NCBI RefSeq assembly: GCF_000688235.1
Contig: NZ_JHYO01000023.1
Span: 1-63,543 of the forward strand
Source of the DNA: Terasakiella pusilla DSM 6293
GTDB taxonomy: Bacteria > Pseudomonadota > Alphaproteobacteria > Rhodospirillales > Terasakiellaceae
DNA length: 63,543 nucleotides
Direction of reading: 5' to 3'
The notes under the pieces are model-generated. The model was not told the DNA's origin. It searched no databases and saw only the letters and a program-made list of their open reading frames with translations. Shown piece by piece: positions 34,234 to 43,876 of the stretch. The translations under genes were made by a program, and so were the position numbers. The stretch's first letter is position 1, and each line of letters begins with the position of its first letter.

Positions 34234-35643
34234 CTATCCAAACAGGCGCGTGTTGATCTCGGCAATTGCGCGTTCAATCACATCCATCGCCCAGTCCATT
34301 TGTTCTAACGTCGTGATCAGCGGCGGGGTGAAGGTCAGCACACTGCCCATGGAGATTTTGAAACTGAGGCCGTCATCAAGTGCGCGGTACAAAATCTCTT
34401 CCGCCGCATCATTGGCGGGCGTTTTTTCCGCACGATCCAGCACTAGCTCGCAGCCAAACAACATGCCGCGCCCACGCACATCCCCGATCAGTTGATATTT
34501 GTCCTTCATATCCATCAGGCGCTTAAGCCCATGCCCGCCGACGGTGGCGGCATTTTCCACCAGATTTTCCCGCTCGATAATCTCAATCGTCGTCAGGGCC
34601 GCGCGTGTGGTGACGGGGTTTTTCTCATGGGTGTAATGTCCAAAGGCATATTCCCCCGCCACATCCAGATCGGGATGACAGACCGCCGCTGCAATCGGCA
34701 GAATACCGCCGCCCAAGGCCTTGCCCATGACCAGAATATCCGGCACCACTTCATCATGATCACAGGCAAAAAACTTGCCCGTCTTGCCCAGACCTGTCGG
34801 GATTTCATCGAAAATCAACAAGGCACCGGCCTCGTGACAGGCTTTGCGCACCGCTTGCCAAAACCCCTTAGGCGGCAGGTAAGGAACCGCGCGGGCAGGT
34901 TCTGCAATCACGGCTGCCACATCGCCTTCTTTTTCCAGCACATATTTGACCATATTGGCGCAGGCCAAGCCGCATTTATCCAGATCAGGCTGGCCCTGAT
35001 CATCACATTGATGCCCATAGACACAGCGATAACAGCCAAACGGGGCGACATGTTCCGACCCCGGCAGCAACGGCCCGATGGGACCGCCGCGAAACAACTG
35101 TTCCCCACCGACACTGGAAGCGCCAAATCCGGCCCCGTGAAAGGAATCCCAAAAGGAAATCGTCTTAAACCGCCCGGTCTTAGCACGCGCCACCTTCATG
35201 GCGACTTCATTCGCATCCGACCCACCTGTGGTGAACAAGACTTTGCTAAGATCGCCCGGTGCGATAGTGGCGATCTTTTCCGCCAGATCCACCGCCGGAT
35301 CACACGAAAAACGCCGCGGCGCAAACGGCAACTCGTCCATTTGCTGAATAATCGCCTTTTTTAAATCAGGATGACCGTAGCCGATGTGATGCACATTGTT
35401 GCCATGAAAGTCCATGTAACGCCGCCCGTCGTAATCTTCCAGATAGACGCCTTCGGCCTTTCTGACCGCAGACAGACAAGGGGTGGAGACGGATTGATGC
35501 AGAAAATATTTGGCATCACGTTCCAACAACGCTTTTGTTTGCGCGCCGTGATTATCTGCACTCCATTTTCGTCTGCGCGGAGAAAAGTTGACTTCGCCTT
35601 CTGACTGGGCGGGGGCGGACATCTGTTCGGTTTGACCATCCAT
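34234..35643 (-). CDS. pbfA: Class III PLP enzyme, (R)-1-hydroxy-2-aminoethylphosphonate ammonia-lyase type
   Basis: A 469-residue class III aminotransferase-fold protein. The cofactor aspartate is at 279 (FDEIPTGLGK) and the Schiff-base lysine at 308 (VMGKALGGG). A cysteine cluster (residues 204, 207, 213, 224, 228) follows PFGCYRC, as in several class III enzymes. Genes of this kind inside PhnW clusters encode PbfA, a lyase that turns hydroxylated AEP directly into phosphonoacetaldehyde and ammonia, widening the range of phosphonates used. The assignment rests on context and family resemblance; an ordinary omega-transaminase remains possible. It lies between ald and pdxJ. Confidence 0.8.
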   Translation of the reverse strand: MDGQTEQMSAPAQSEGEVNFSPRRRKWSADNHGAQTKALLERDAKYFLHQSVSTPCLSAVRKAEGVYLEDYDGRRYMDFHGNNVHHIGYGHPDLKKAIIQQMDELPFAPRRFSCDPAVDLAEKIATIAPGDLSKVLFTTGGSDANEVAMKVARAKTGRFKTISFWDSFHGAGFGASSVGGEQLFRGGPIGPLLPGSEHVAPFGCYRCVYGHQCDDQGQPDLDKCGLACANMVKYVLEKEGDVAAVIAEPARAVPYLPPKGFWQAVRKACHEAGALLIFDEIPTGLGKTGKFFACDHDEVVPDILVMGKALGGGILPIAAAVCHPDLDVAGEYAFGHYTHEKNPVTTRAALTTIEIIERENLVENAATVGGHGLKRLMDMKDKYQLIGDVRGRGMLFGCELVLDRAEKTPANDAAEEILYRALDDGLSFKISMGSVLTFTPPLITTLEQMDWAMDVIERAIAEINTRLFG

Positions 35644-35671
35644 GGTACGATCCTTCTTTTAAAATCAAAAG

Positions 35672-35703
35672 AACGGGCACCCCTTCGACAAAGGATGCCC
35701 GTT
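35672..35703 (-). terminator. Hairpin between ald and pbfA
   Basis: AACGGGCA (35672-35679) pairs with TGCCCGTT (35696-35703), with an inner CCTT/AAGG helix. The minus strand continues CTTTTGATTTT, a weak U-run. It probably attenuates rather than fully ends transcription from ald into pbfA. Confidence 0.6.
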
Positions 35704-35719
35704 GGGGAGGCTGCGGCTT

Positions 35720-36838
35720 TTACGCAGCGATTAAATTTTGGGGGTTCGCAAAGTCATAGCCAAGATCACGGGCCACGGCCTCGTATGTTACCTTGCCGCC
35801 CTGCACATTCAGACCCGCCATCAAATGGGCATCCTCTGCACAAGCCCGTTTCCAGCCCTTGTTTGCCAAGGCCAGCGTGAACGGCAGTGTGGCATTGTTC
35901 AGCGCAAAGGTGGATGTACGCGCAACCGCCCCCGGCATATTGGCCACACAATAATGCACCACATCATCGATGATATAAGTCGGGTCCGCATGGGTTGTTG
36001 CCTTCGATGTTTCAAAACAACCGCCCTGATCGATGGCTACGTCACAAATCACCGATCCTGCCTTCATGGACGAAAGCTGGCTGCGTTTGATCAACTTGGG
36101 CGCAGCAGCGCCGGGCACCAACACCGCCCCGATTACCAAATCAGCGTCATAGACCAGACTTTCTGTGGCATCGACCGTGGCATATTGGGTCTTGAGGCGC
36201 GGGCCAAACACATCATCCAGATAGGCAAGACGTTTCAGGTTTTTATCCAGAATGGTCACATCCGCGCCCAGCCCCAAGGCCATGCGCGCCGCATTGGTGC
36301 CAACCACACCGCCGCCAATCACAACGACTTTTGCAGGCAAGACACCCGGCACACCCCCCAGCAACATACCGCATCCGCCATTAGCTTTCTGTAAAACTGC
36401 CGCGCCTACCTGAATGGACATCCGCCCCGCCACTTCCGACATGGGGGCAAGCAAAGGCAACCCCCCATTGGCATCGGTGATGGTTTCATAGGCAATACAA
36501 GTCGCCCCGGAATTGACCAACCCTTTAGTCTGGTCCGGGTCGGGGGCAAGGTGCAGATATGTAAAGAGCAACTGGTCTTCACTCAGTTGCTCATATTCTA
36601 CCTTCTGGGGCTCTTTGACTTTGACGATCATCTCCGACGTTGCAAAAATTTCTGCGGCGGTATCGACCATCTGGGCACCGGCTGTGATGTAATCCTCATC
36701 CTCACAGCCAATGCCGCTACCGGCTTGGGTTTCCACCTGTACCTTGTGCCCATTTGTCACCAGCTCGCGCACTGAGCTGGGCGTCAGACCGACGCGATAT
36801 TCGTGGTTTTTAATCTCTTTTGGAACACCGATTAACAT
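35720..36838 (-). CDS. ald: Alanine dehydrogenase
   Basis: A 372-residue NAD-dependent alanine dehydrogenase. The N-terminal [20 protein letters not shown], the catalytic [10 protein letters not shown] and YLHLAPD regions and the nucleotide-binding [19 protein letters not shown] (about 170) are all canonical. Three in-frame ATGs lie close together; the one at 36838 follows GGAGATGGAC and yields the normal length. PhnW uses pyruvate and releases alanine, so this enzyme would recycle pyruvate and release ammonium as the nitrogen source. It is the first gene of the operon and divergent from a LysR gene. Confidence 0.94.
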   Translation of the reverse strand: MLIGVPKEIKNHEYRVGLTPSSVRELVTNGHKVQVETQAGSGIGCEDEDYITAGAQMVDTAAEIFATSEMIVKVKEPQKVEYEQLSEDQLLFTYLHLAPDPDQTKGLVNSGATCIAYETITDANGGLPLLAPMSEVAGRMSIQVGAAVLQKANGGCGMLLGGVPGVLPAKVVVIGGGVVGTNAARMALGLGADVTILDKNLKRLAYLDDVFGPRLKTQYATVDATESLVYDADLVIGAVLVPGAAAPKLIKRSQLSSMKAGSVICDVAIDQGGCFETSKATTHADPTYIIDDVVHYCVANMPGAVARTSTFALNNATLPFTLALANKGWKRACAEDAHLMAGLNVQGGKVTYEAVARDLGYDFANPQNLIAA

Positions 36839-36925
36839 GTCCATCTCCATTCATTTTATTTTTGTAAATCGGATGACACCCTTGGCATGCATCCCTGTCT
36901 TGACAGATAAAACGCCCAGCCCTAA

Positions 36926-36946
36926 CATAAATCAAATCGTTAATTT
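36926..36946. promoter_or_regulatory. Putative operator in the ald-lysR divergent region
   Basis: CATAAATCAAATCG (36926-36939) is identical to 46036-46049 before the FAD oxidase gene. The overlapping TCAAATCGTTAATTT (36932-36946) is identical to 33415-33429 before phnW. The site lies in the 132-base region between divergently read ald and lysR, the expected place for a LysR-type operator. Confidence 0.5.
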
Positions 36947-36970
36947 CTATATTTGGTATAGGTACAAGTT

Positions 36971-37846
36971 ATGCATTACGTTCAACTGCGCGCCTTCCAT
37001 GCTGTTGCGACCCACGGGGGGTTTTCCAAAGCAGCGGAACAATTATGTCTCACCCAGCCCGCGATCTCTGATCAGGTCCGTAAACTGGAAGAATATTTCG
37101 GCGTTTTGTTATTTCATCGCCACAAGCGCACGGTGCGCCCCACCGAGTTGGGGGAACAGTTGCTTGTGGTCACACGGCGCATGTTCGCCATTGAATCGGA
37201 AGCCATCGAGCTCTTGTCGGAAAGTAAGCAGCTACGCACCGGCTTTTTAAACATTGCAGCCGATGCCCCTTTGCACGTGATCAAAATGATCTCGGCCTTT
37301 CGCAAGGAATATCCGGGGATTGAAATTTCGCTCAAGCGCGGAAATTCTGATACCGTCTTGCGTCAATTGCATGATTACAGCGCCGATATCGGGGTGCTCG
37401 CCACCAAGCCGGAAGATAGCACCGTTGCCTATATCCCTTTGCGCCGCGACCCGATCGTCTGTTTCGTCCCCAAAGATCACCCTTGGGCGGATCGCGAATC
37501 CATCCGTGTACAGGACCTGAACGAACAACCGCTTGTCTTTCGTGAAAAAGGCTCAACCACGCGGCGACGCATCGAAGATATCTTCCTGAAAAAACACATC
37601 CGCGCCAAGATCGTGATGATCGCGGAAGGGCGCGAGGCCAACCGTGAAGCAGTGGCCGCAGGTATCGGCATCGGCTTGGTATCCGGGCCAGAGTTTGGCT
37701 ATGACAGCCGCCTCAAAGCCCTACCCATCACCGGCATTACGATGGAGATGGAAGAATATCTCGTCTACCTGAAGGAAAGAAAGCACCTGCGTTTAATCAG
37801 TGCCTTCCTTAAATCTGTAGACGAGCATATCAACGACGACCTTTAA
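36971..37846 (+). CDS. LysR regulator, aminoethylphosphonate catabolism type
   Basis: A 291-residue LysR protein. The HTH (about 1-62: FSKAAEQLCLTQPAISDQVRKL) is preceded by the MHYVQLRAFHAVA opening seen in LysR regulators associated with AEP catabolism. The effector domain carries EGREANREAVAAGIGIGLVS and YDSRLKALPI, a signature shared with the LysR at 47144-48061. It is divergent from ald and so probably activates the ald-pbfA-pdxJ-phnWAY genes in response to a phosphonate. A bidirectional terminator follows the stop. Confidence 0.9.
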   Translation: MHYVQLRAFHAVATHGGFSKAAEQLCLTQPAISDQVRKLEEYFGVLLFHRHKRTVRPTELGEQLLVVTRRMFAIESEAIELLSESKQLRTGFLNIAADAPLHVIKMISAFRKEYPGIEISLKRGNSDTVLRQLHDYSADIGVLATKPEDSTVAYIPLRRDPIVCFVPKDHPWADRESIRVQDLNEQPLVFREKGSTTRRRIEDIFLKKHIRAKIVMIAEGREANREAVAAGIGIGLVSGPEFGYDSRLKALPITGITMEMEEYLVYLKERKHLRLISAFLKSVDEHINDDL

Positions 37847-37860
37847 AAGTCAGGAAAAGG

Positions 37861-37884
37861 CAGTCCGGTTTTTAAGCCGGACTG
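37861..37884. terminator. Bidirectional terminator between lysR and the Na/Pi carrier gene
   Basis: CAGTCCGG (37861-37868) pairs perfectly with CCGGACTG (37877-37884). TTTT follows on the plus strand and CCTTTTCC on the minus strand. The hairpin overlaps the stop codon of the convergent Na/Pi carrier gene, which falls in its loop. Confidence 0.8.
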
Positions 37885-39539
37885 TTTTCCAGAAGCATCA
37901 CCGCCCCGCCATCATTTTCTAGGATAGAATAGGACAAGGCCGTGATATGCGAGTTGATCTGTTTAAAGTCCCGCAACAGGTCCATATGGATCGAACTTGT
38001 CTCCATACTTTCCACCTTGCCGTCCTGCAAGCGCACCAGATGCAGTTGCGTTGCCTCGATCTGCGCCTCACGGAAGGATCGTTTCTCGCTTAACAGCTGT
38101 TCTGCCTGCGCTTCATCCTGCGTTAAAAACAGATTGAGCGACAGTTGCAGGTTTGCAATCAAGCGATCATGCAAGATGTCAATTTCGTCTTCACCTTCCT
38201 TGGAAAATTTAAGCCCTTTCTTCTGTTTTTGTTGGGCCAGTTCCATCAGGTTACGGTCAATCAAATCGCCAATATGTTCCAGATTTGTGACAAAATTAAC
38301 GATGGTCATACAGCGTTCACTATCATCCAATGACATCTTAGATCGGCTTAGGTCCGTGACATAAAACTTGATCGCTTCATTCAGGCGATCCACATCATCA
38401 TCCAGTCGTGCAATGGTCTTGATCACCATCGGATCATTGTTTTTAAACGCATCAATGCTCAGGACCATCATGCGATGCACCACATCGCCCATGCGCAATG
38501 CCTCACGCGAGGCATTGTTAAGGCCATGCGTGACACTATCGGCGTAGTCATTGGTCAAATAAATCGGCTTTAGCGGCATGTCAGGGGAGTTCAGGTCTAC
38601 CAGCGGCTTACTGATCAACCGTTCCACAAACCGCGCCATCGCATCCGTAAAGAAGATGAAAGTGATCGCCAAAGTGATATTGAAGAACATATGGAAATTT
38701 GCGATCTGGCGCGTGGGGGCGGCTTCAAATTCTGCCAGATAAGGTGCGACATAGTCCAACAAAGGAAAGGCCATCAACCCGCCACTTAAACGGAACAATA
38801 GATTGCCAACCGCCACCCAACGTCCCTCAACTTCCCCGCCCAAGGTGGCGGACAAAGCAGGCAGAGTGCCGCCGATATTGATACCCAGCACAAGCACAAG
38901 CGCCAAATCCAACGGGATATCGCCCGAACCTGACAAAGACATCACCAGCAACACCATCGCCAAACTGGAATGGGACAGCCATGTCATGACGGCGGCAATA
39001 ATCATCGCCAGCAACAGTTCATCTTGCAACGCGTTGATCAATTGATGGATCAATTCCGACTCCCGCATCGGGCTGGAGGCCGCAACGATTTGTGACAAGG
39101 CGATCAGCATCAATGCCAAACCCAGCAACACGCGTCCCAGATTTTTCATCAACTTGGTCGTAGACGTCATATGCAAGACCAGACCGGAAACCGCACACAG
39201 CGGACTTAAAAAACTCAGATCAAAGCTCAACACTTGCGCAACAACCGTGGTGCCGACATCTGCGCCCAAGACCGTCGCCAAGGCTGGCCCCGTCGCAATC
39301 ATGCCTCGACTGGCAAAAGACGAGATTAACAGAACAACAGCGGTGCTGGACTGCACCATCGCCGTCATGCCCGCCCCGGTAATCAGGGCCAGAAAGCGAT
39401 TGCGTGTTGATTTTTTAATCGCTGTTCGAAGGTTGCCTCCCAAGGCACGCATGGCACCGGTGCGGACCATACGCAATCCCCATAGCAGGACAGCGACCCC
39501 GCCAATAAGGTTTAGCAAACCGAGTGTACCCGCTCCCAT
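37872..39539 (-). CDS. Na/Pi cotransporter family protein with C-terminal PhoU-like domain
   Basis: A 555-residue protein. The N-terminal part (about 1-310) has eight or more membrane spans and two repeats of the NptA/PNaS-type carrier: MVQSSTAVVLLISS (about 61) and the degenerate second copy LSHSSLAMVLLV (about 190). The C-terminal part (about 340-545) is a soluble PhoU-like helical bundle. Such carriers move phosphate with sodium, and the PhoU part probably regulates flux. In a phosphonate island that releases phosphate, it may export surplus Pi or recover it. A gap of 93 bases with a hairpin separates it from the ABC permease gene. Confidence 0.88.
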   Translation of the reverse strand: MGAGTLGLLNLIGGVAVLLWGLRMVRTGAMRALGGNLRTAIKKSTRNRFLALITGAGMTAMVQSSTAVVLLISSFASRGMIATGPALATVLGADVGTTVVAQVLSFDLSFLSPLCAVSGLVLHMTSTTKLMKNLGRVLLGLALMLIALSQIVAASSPMRESELIHQLINALQDELLLAMIIAAVMTWLSHSSLAMVLLVMSLSGSGDIPLDLALVLVLGINIGGTLPALSATLGGEVEGRWVAVGNLLFRLSGGLMAFPLLDYVAPYLAEFEAAPTRQIANFHMFFNITLAITFIFFTDAMARFVERLISKPLVDLNSPDMPLKPIYLTNDYADSVTHGLNNASREALRMGDVVHRMMVLSIDAFKNNDPMVIKTIARLDDDVDRLNEAIKFYVTDLSRSKMSLDDSERCMTIVNFVTNLEHIGDLIDRNLMELAQQKQKKGLKFSKEGEDEIDILHDRLIANLQLSLNLFLTQDEAQAEQLLSEKRSFREAQIEATQLHLVRLQDGKVESMETSSIHMDLLRDFKQINSHITALSYSILENDGGAVMLLENSPA

Positions 39540-39590
39540 AGAAAATTCCTTTCTGGTTGGTGATACATATTTTTATTATTTGAGGATATG

Positions 39591-39617
39591 CCGCCCCATG
39601 TGCAAGCCACGGGGCGG
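39591..39617 (-). terminator. GC-rich hairpin after the AEP ABC permease gene
   Basis: CCGCCCCATG (39591-39600) pairs with CACGGGGCGG (39608-39617) with one mismatch and a seven-base loop. No immediate T-run follows on the minus strand, so it may limit, rather than end, read-through into the Na/Pi carrier gene. Confidence 0.5.
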
Positions 39618-39632
39618 ACTTCAACACGGTCG

Positions 39633-41360
39633 CTATCGCGAGGCGTTTTTCCACGCACTCGTTCGTGCGTTAATGCCTTTGGTGATAAAGACATGCAGTG
39701 TCTTAACGGCGATAGAGGTCATGACAATCATCATCGCCATGGCGGCCGCCGGGGCCTGATCACCCACGTCATCCATGTTCAACACAGAGATGGAAGCAAG
39801 CTTGGTATCCGGTGCGTACAAGAACACCACCGCCGACACCGTCGTCATGGAGTTAACGAACAGATAAATCGCCACATCCGAGATTGCCGGCAAGCAAATC
39901 GGAAAATGTACCCGCGCCACCGTCTTGTAAAACGGCGCCTTAAGCGAGGCGGAAACCGCTTCAAATTCCCCATCAATCTGCTTCAACGCCGTCGTCAAGG
40001 TTAAGTGACTAACGGTATAAAAGTGCGCAATGGTACTTAATCCCAGGATAACCATCGTCCCGTAAATACCGTTTAACGGATTGCCCGGTGCGTTGAAAAA
40101 GAACACATAGGCCAACCCCAGAACCATCCCCGGCACCGCCATTGGCACCATCGCCATGACCTGAACCAGACTTCGGATCAACGCAAACTGCTTGGTCTTC
40201 TCTACGAAATACGCGCCGAAGAAGATCATCAACGTCCCGACTACAGCCGTCACAGCTGACAGGGTCAAACTGTTGAAGAAAGGCGCCCAGCCGTTTGGAT
40301 CATTGGCGTTGAAGTCATAATGCTGCAAGGTTAAAGACATCTCATAAGGCCAAAACTTCACCAACGAGGAAAAGGCCGCCGTGCCGATAATGGTCAGCAA
40401 AAACAACGCAACCATCGTACAGAAAGCAAAGAGCAACCCATCGCGCAGCTTGTGCGGTTTCGGGCGATAAGGCTCAGATCGTGCCGACATTTGCGCTGTC
40501 TGTTTTTTGCGGACATGACGATCCACCGCAAAGGACACCAACGCAGGTATAAGCAGGATCATCCCGACCACGGCACCAATGGAAAAGTTTTGCTGCCCGA
40601 CAACCTGCTTGTAGATATCGGTCGCCAAGACATTAAAGTTTCCACCGATCACCTTCGGAATACCAAAATCCGTAATCGCAAGGGTAAAGGCCACAAACGC
40701 CGCACTGATCAAGCCATAACGCGCCCCCGGCAACGTCACGGTAAAGAAGATCCGTACCGGACCTGCGCCCAAGACCTCTGCCGCTTCATACAGGCGCGCA
40801 TCAGACGTGGAAAGGGCGGTGATCATAATCATCAGAATGTGCGGGAAGATGTAAAAACACATCCCGATTACAATCCCGATGGGACCATAGACGCTTTCGC
40901 CCATCAAAATCTCGCGGATCAAGCCCTGATTACCCAAAAGGTAAACCAGCGAAATCGCTGGCAACAAAGACGGCGCGAGGATCGGAATACTGGAAAGCGC
41001 ACGGAAAATCTTTTTACCCGGCATACAAGACCGGGTCAGCGCATAAGCATATACAAATGCGGCCAACCCCGTAATCACGGTTGTCAGCAAAGAAACCCAG
41101 ATACTATTGCTGATGGAGCCGACGAGACCGGGAGAACTGAAATATTCAATAAAATTGCCAAGGCCAACCCAGTCCCCGCTGTTGTTTTGAAAGCTTTTGG
41201 AAAACATCCCAAACAACGGAAAAATGATTGCGACCAACATGGACAAGCTGATGCCAATCAGGGCAATCAGCATAATGATATCTTCTTTACCCAGATGGCT
41301 TAGGCGTTGGCGAAACGTCGAACGGTGATTGTGATAGGTGGTTGTTGTTGCTGTATTCAT
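39633..41360 (-). CDS. 2-aminoethylphosphonate ABC transporter permease, fused two-domain type
   Basis: A 575-residue membrane protein made of two fused binding-protein-dependent permease domains, each with about six spans. The EAA-type cytoplasmic loops read EAAEVLGAGPVRIFFTVTLP (about 190-209) and EAVSASLKAPFYKTVARVHFP (about 475; key part Ala-Ser-Leu-Lys-Ala). It resembles the permease of the putative AEP transporters of the PhnSTUV2 type, related to iron(III) importers. It lies 11 bases after the ATPase gene and completes the importer. The predicted cargo, AEP or a related phosphonate, comes from the catabolic genes nearby. Confidence 0.87.
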   Translation of the reverse strand: MNTATTTTYHNHRSTFRQRLSHLGKEDIIMLIALIGISLSMLVAIIFPLFGMFSKSFQNNSGDWVGLGNFIEYFSSPGLVGSISNSIWVSLLTTVITGLAAFVYAYALTRSCMPGKKIFRALSSIPILAPSLLPAISLVYLLGNQGLIREILMGESVYGPIGIVIGMCFYIFPHILMIMITALSTSDARLYEAAEVLGAGPVRIFFTVTLPGARYGLISAAFVAFTLAITDFGIPKVIGGNFNVLATDIYKQVVGQQNFSIGAVVGMILLIPALVSFAVDRHVRKKQTAQMSARSEPYRPKPHKLRDGLLFAFCTMVALFLLTIIGTAAFSSLVKFWPYEMSLTLQHYDFNANDPNGWAPFFNSLTLSAVTAVVGTLMIFFGAYFVEKTKQFALIRSLVQVMAMVPMAVPGMVLGLAYVFFFNAPGNPLNGIYGTMVILGLSTIAHFYTVSHLTLTTALKQIDGEFEAVSASLKAPFYKTVARVHFPICLPAISDVAIYLFVNSMTTVSAVVFLYAPDTKLASISVLNMDDVGDQAPAAAMAMMIVMTSIAVKTLHVFITKGINARTSAWKNASR

Positions 41361-41371
41361 GCTGCCTCCCC

Positions 41372-42505
41372 CTATCGCGCTTGCTTATCGCCGGAAAACA
41401 CCCGCGAGCGTTTTTTCGGCAAAGCGATCTTGATGTGATCGCCAAGGGACAACGCATGATCACGCATCAGGTTTATGGAGAAATTAGCTGAAATTTCCAT
41501 ATCACCGCCCATCCCGTGACAGCTCAAGATCGCCCGGTAAAACGATCCCAGAAACTCCACGTCCAGCACTTCCACATCCAGCACATTGGCCGTGTCTGCC
41601 GTTACATTACGCACCATCACATCTTCGGGACGGATACAGACGGTGACTTTTTCGCCCTTCGGCAAATGCTTGACCTGCTGATCCACATCCAGCGTGTAGT
41701 TGCCGATGGTAATCTGGTTATCCGTGAGGACTTCTGCATCCAGAAAATTCATGTCCCCGATAAAGTCAGCAACATAAGCGCTTGCCGGATTGCGATAAAT
41801 CTCAAGCGGGCTGCCGATCTGTTCAATGATCCCGTGGTTCATCACCACGATACGATCTGCCAGCGACAGGGCTTCTTCCTGATCATGGGTCACCATAATG
41901 GTTGTGATACCCAAGTTGCGTTGCAGTTCTTTCATTTCGTGACGCAGCTTAATGCGTACCTTGGCATCAAGGGCACTCAGCGGTTCATCCAGCAACAACA
42001 ACCCCGGCTTGTTCGCCAAGGCCCGCGCGAGTGCAATACGTTGCTGCTGCCCACCGGATAAGGCGGTGGGATATTTATTATATGAGTCCTGCAAACCAAC
42101 GGTTTCCAGAAGTTCGCGCACACGGGCTTCGACTTTATCGCGCCCCATTTCACGCACCGACAGCCCATATGAAATATTTTGGGCGACCGTCAGATTTGGA
42201 AACAGAGCGTAGGACTGAAACACAATCCCAAAATCGCGCTGCACCGGTGGCAAATGCGAGATATCTTTTTTATTGTGAACAAGACGGCCTTCGGATTGAA
42301 AGTCCAAGCCGGCAATCGCACGCAGCAACGTTGTTTTGCCGCAACCGGACGGACCGAGAAAGCAAACAAATTCGCCTTCATTCACCGTCAAAGAAACATC
42401 ATCAAGGGCAACGAAATCCCCAAATCTTTTTGTGACATTATTGATTTCCAGATAGGCCATGGGCTGAACGTCACTTCCTTGTGGTTTTTTAATCATACCT
42501 GTCAT
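41372..42505 (-). CDS. 2-aminoethylphosphonate ABC transporter ATP-binding protein
   Basis: A 377-residue ATPase with Walker A GPSGCGKTTLL (about 49), signature LSGGQQQRIALARAL (about 146), Walker B LLLLDEPLSALD (about 168) and switch MVTHDQEE. A C-terminal TOBE domain (about 260-370) follows. The open frame begins earlier, at 42592, but the ATG at 42505 is preceded by GGAG eight bases upstream and removes an unusual 29-residue extension; 42460 is an alternative start. It energises the two-domain permease encoded next. It belongs to the spermidine/iron-type ATPase group, in which AEP importers fall. Confidence 0.9.
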   Translation of the reverse strand: MTGMIKKPQGSDVQPMAYLEINNVTKRFGDFVALDDVSLTVNEGEFVCFLGPSGCGKTTLLRAIAGLDFQSEGRLVHNKKDISHLPPVQRDFGIVFQSYALFPNLTVAQNISYGLSVREMGRDKVEARVRELLETVGLQDSYNKYPTALSGGQQQRIALARALANKPGLLLLDEPLSALDAKVRIKLRHEMKELQRNLGITTIMVTHDQEEALSLADRIVVMNHGIIEQIGSPLEIYRNPASAYVADFIGDMNFLDAEVLTDNQITIGNYTLDVDQQVKHLPKGEKVTVCIRPEDVMVRNVTADTANVLDVEVLDVEFLGSFYRAILSCHGMGGDMEISANFSINLMRDHALSLGDHIKIALPKKRSRVFSGDKQAR

Positions 42506-42608
42506 AACAGGGGCTCCTACTCTGTAAAAAAGGCTAGAGTAAAGAAGAGGATATCGGGCCGTATCACCTCGACAAATGGAACGGCCCGACAAACTCGGTC
42601 ATCTCAGA

Positions 42609-43634
42609 TTACTTGGCTTCTGATTTTGTCCCGTAGCGTGTTTCCCATTCTTTAAGAATACGCGTACGGTTTGCAGCCGCCCACAGGAAGTCGTTGTCAA
42701 TCATCAGACCCATTGCTTCTTCCGGATAGTTTTTCACCGGTTGTGCAACACCGTCCAAGGCAACAACAGCATAGCCTTTGTTATAAATTACGTTAGCCTC
42801 TTTGGTCACAGACCAGTCAGCGAAACGTTTTGCAGCTTCCTTGTTTTCAGAAGATTTGATGATGCCAAAAGCTTCCACATCCCATCCGAGACCTTCTTTC
42901 GGTGCGATCACTTCAATCGGGGCACCTTTGCTTTTCAGCTGCGCGCCTTTATAGGCAAAGGAAATACCGATGGGGAACTCGCCTTTTGCAGCCATTTTAC
43001 ACGGCTTGGAGCCAGAGTGCGTGTAAACGCCGATGTTTTCGTGCAGGCCGTCCATAAATTCCCAAGCTTTATCTTCGCCCATGATCTGCATCCACGAAGA
43101 TACGTCAAGGAAGCCTGTACCGGAGGACGCCGGGTTCGGCATCACGAGATGACCTTTATAAACCGGATCAAGCAGGTCCGCCCAAGACGTCGGCTGCGGC
43201 AGGTTGTGTTTTTTCGCTTCATAAATGTTATAACAGAGCGAGGCGACCCAAGCGCGTTGACCAACCCAAGACGGGGTTGCATCTTTGTCGAGGAATTTTT
43301 TGTTTAAACTGTCGACGCCTTTAGGGGAATAAGCTTCCAACATATTGATGTCTTTCAACATCAAAAGACTGGTTGCGGCCACGCCCCAGACGATATCGGC
43401 TTTTGTATTGTCTTTCTCTGCCAGCAGTTTGGCTGTGATAATGCCAGTTGAATCACGGACCCATTGCAGGTCAATATCACTGTTTTCTTTTTCGAAGGCC
43501 TGTTTAAACCCGTGCAGTTCTTCCGGCTCGATGGCGGTATAGACTGTCAGTTTGGTTTTGGCCTCAGCCATCTGCGCGCAGCCGAGCATGAAAGTCGCGC
43601 CCATCAGCACTTTAATACAATTCGAAAGTTTCAT
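42609..43634 (-). CDS. 2-aminoethylphosphonate ABC transporter substrate-binding protein
   Basis: A 341-residue periplasmic protein with a signal peptide (hydrophobic about 8-24, ending CAQMAEA). It belongs to the iron/AEP-type binding-protein group: LTVYTAIEPEELHGFKQAFE (about 29), WVRDSTGIITAKLLAEKDN (about 58) and NPASSGTGFLDVSSWMQIMG (about 161). It captures the phosphonate for the fused permease and ATPase encoded downstream. The 242-base region upstream carries two copies of an ATAAGTCAAA motif. Iron as ligand cannot be excluded by sequence alone, but the neighbourhood favours AEP. Confidence 0.85.
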   Translation of the reverse strand: MKLSNCIKVLMGATFMLGCAQMAEAKTKLTVYTAIEPEELHGFKQAFEKENSDIDLQWVRDSTGIITAKLLAEKDNTKADIVWGVAATSLLMLKDINMLEAYSPKGVDSLNKKFLDKDATPSWVGQRAWVASLCYNIYEAKKHNLPQPTSWADLLDPVYKGHLVMPNPASSGTGFLDVSSWMQIMGEDKAWEFMDGLHENIGVYTHSGSKPCKMAAKGEFPIGISFAYKGAQLKSKGAPIEVIAPKEGLGWDVEAFGIIKSSENKEAAKRFADWSVTKEANVIYNKGYAVVALDGVAQPVKNYPEEAMGLMIDNDFLWAAANRTRILKEWETRYGTKSEAK

Positions 43635-43802
43635 TTTTAAATCCCAGTAGTTGAAGTCCTTATAAGACTATTTGATCGTTCTCTATCTTCCCTAGTTGGA
43701 ACAACAACAATGGCTTTACCCTGATGAAACAAATTAACTTCTTCTCCTATGAGCAAAGCAACACCTGTTGCTCCTATCTTTGATTAACTCATTCAGTATA
43801 AA

Positions 43803-43850
43803 ATAAGTCAAATTAACAATTCATATGATATGAATAAGTCAAACTTATAC
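43803..43850 (-). promoter_or_regulatory. Duplicated ATAAGTCAAA motif upstream of the AEP importer operon
   Basis: ATAAGTCAAAT at 43803 and ATAAGTCAAACTTATAC at 43834 are direct repeats whose starts are 31 bases apart, about three helical turns. The second is a perfect ATAAG-N5-CTTAT dyad, the shape of a LysR T-N11-A box, and nearly matches 28190-28206. Read on the minus strand each contains TTGACTTAT, which could instead be a -35 element. Confidence 0.45.
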
Positions 43851-43876
43851 ATTGACTACCTTCATTATGATAACAG

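Noticed and set aside
34492-35364. A 290-codon plus-strand frame opposite the PbfA-like gene
   Set aside because: Shadow of a gene with intact PLP-binding residues; no independent evidence of coding.
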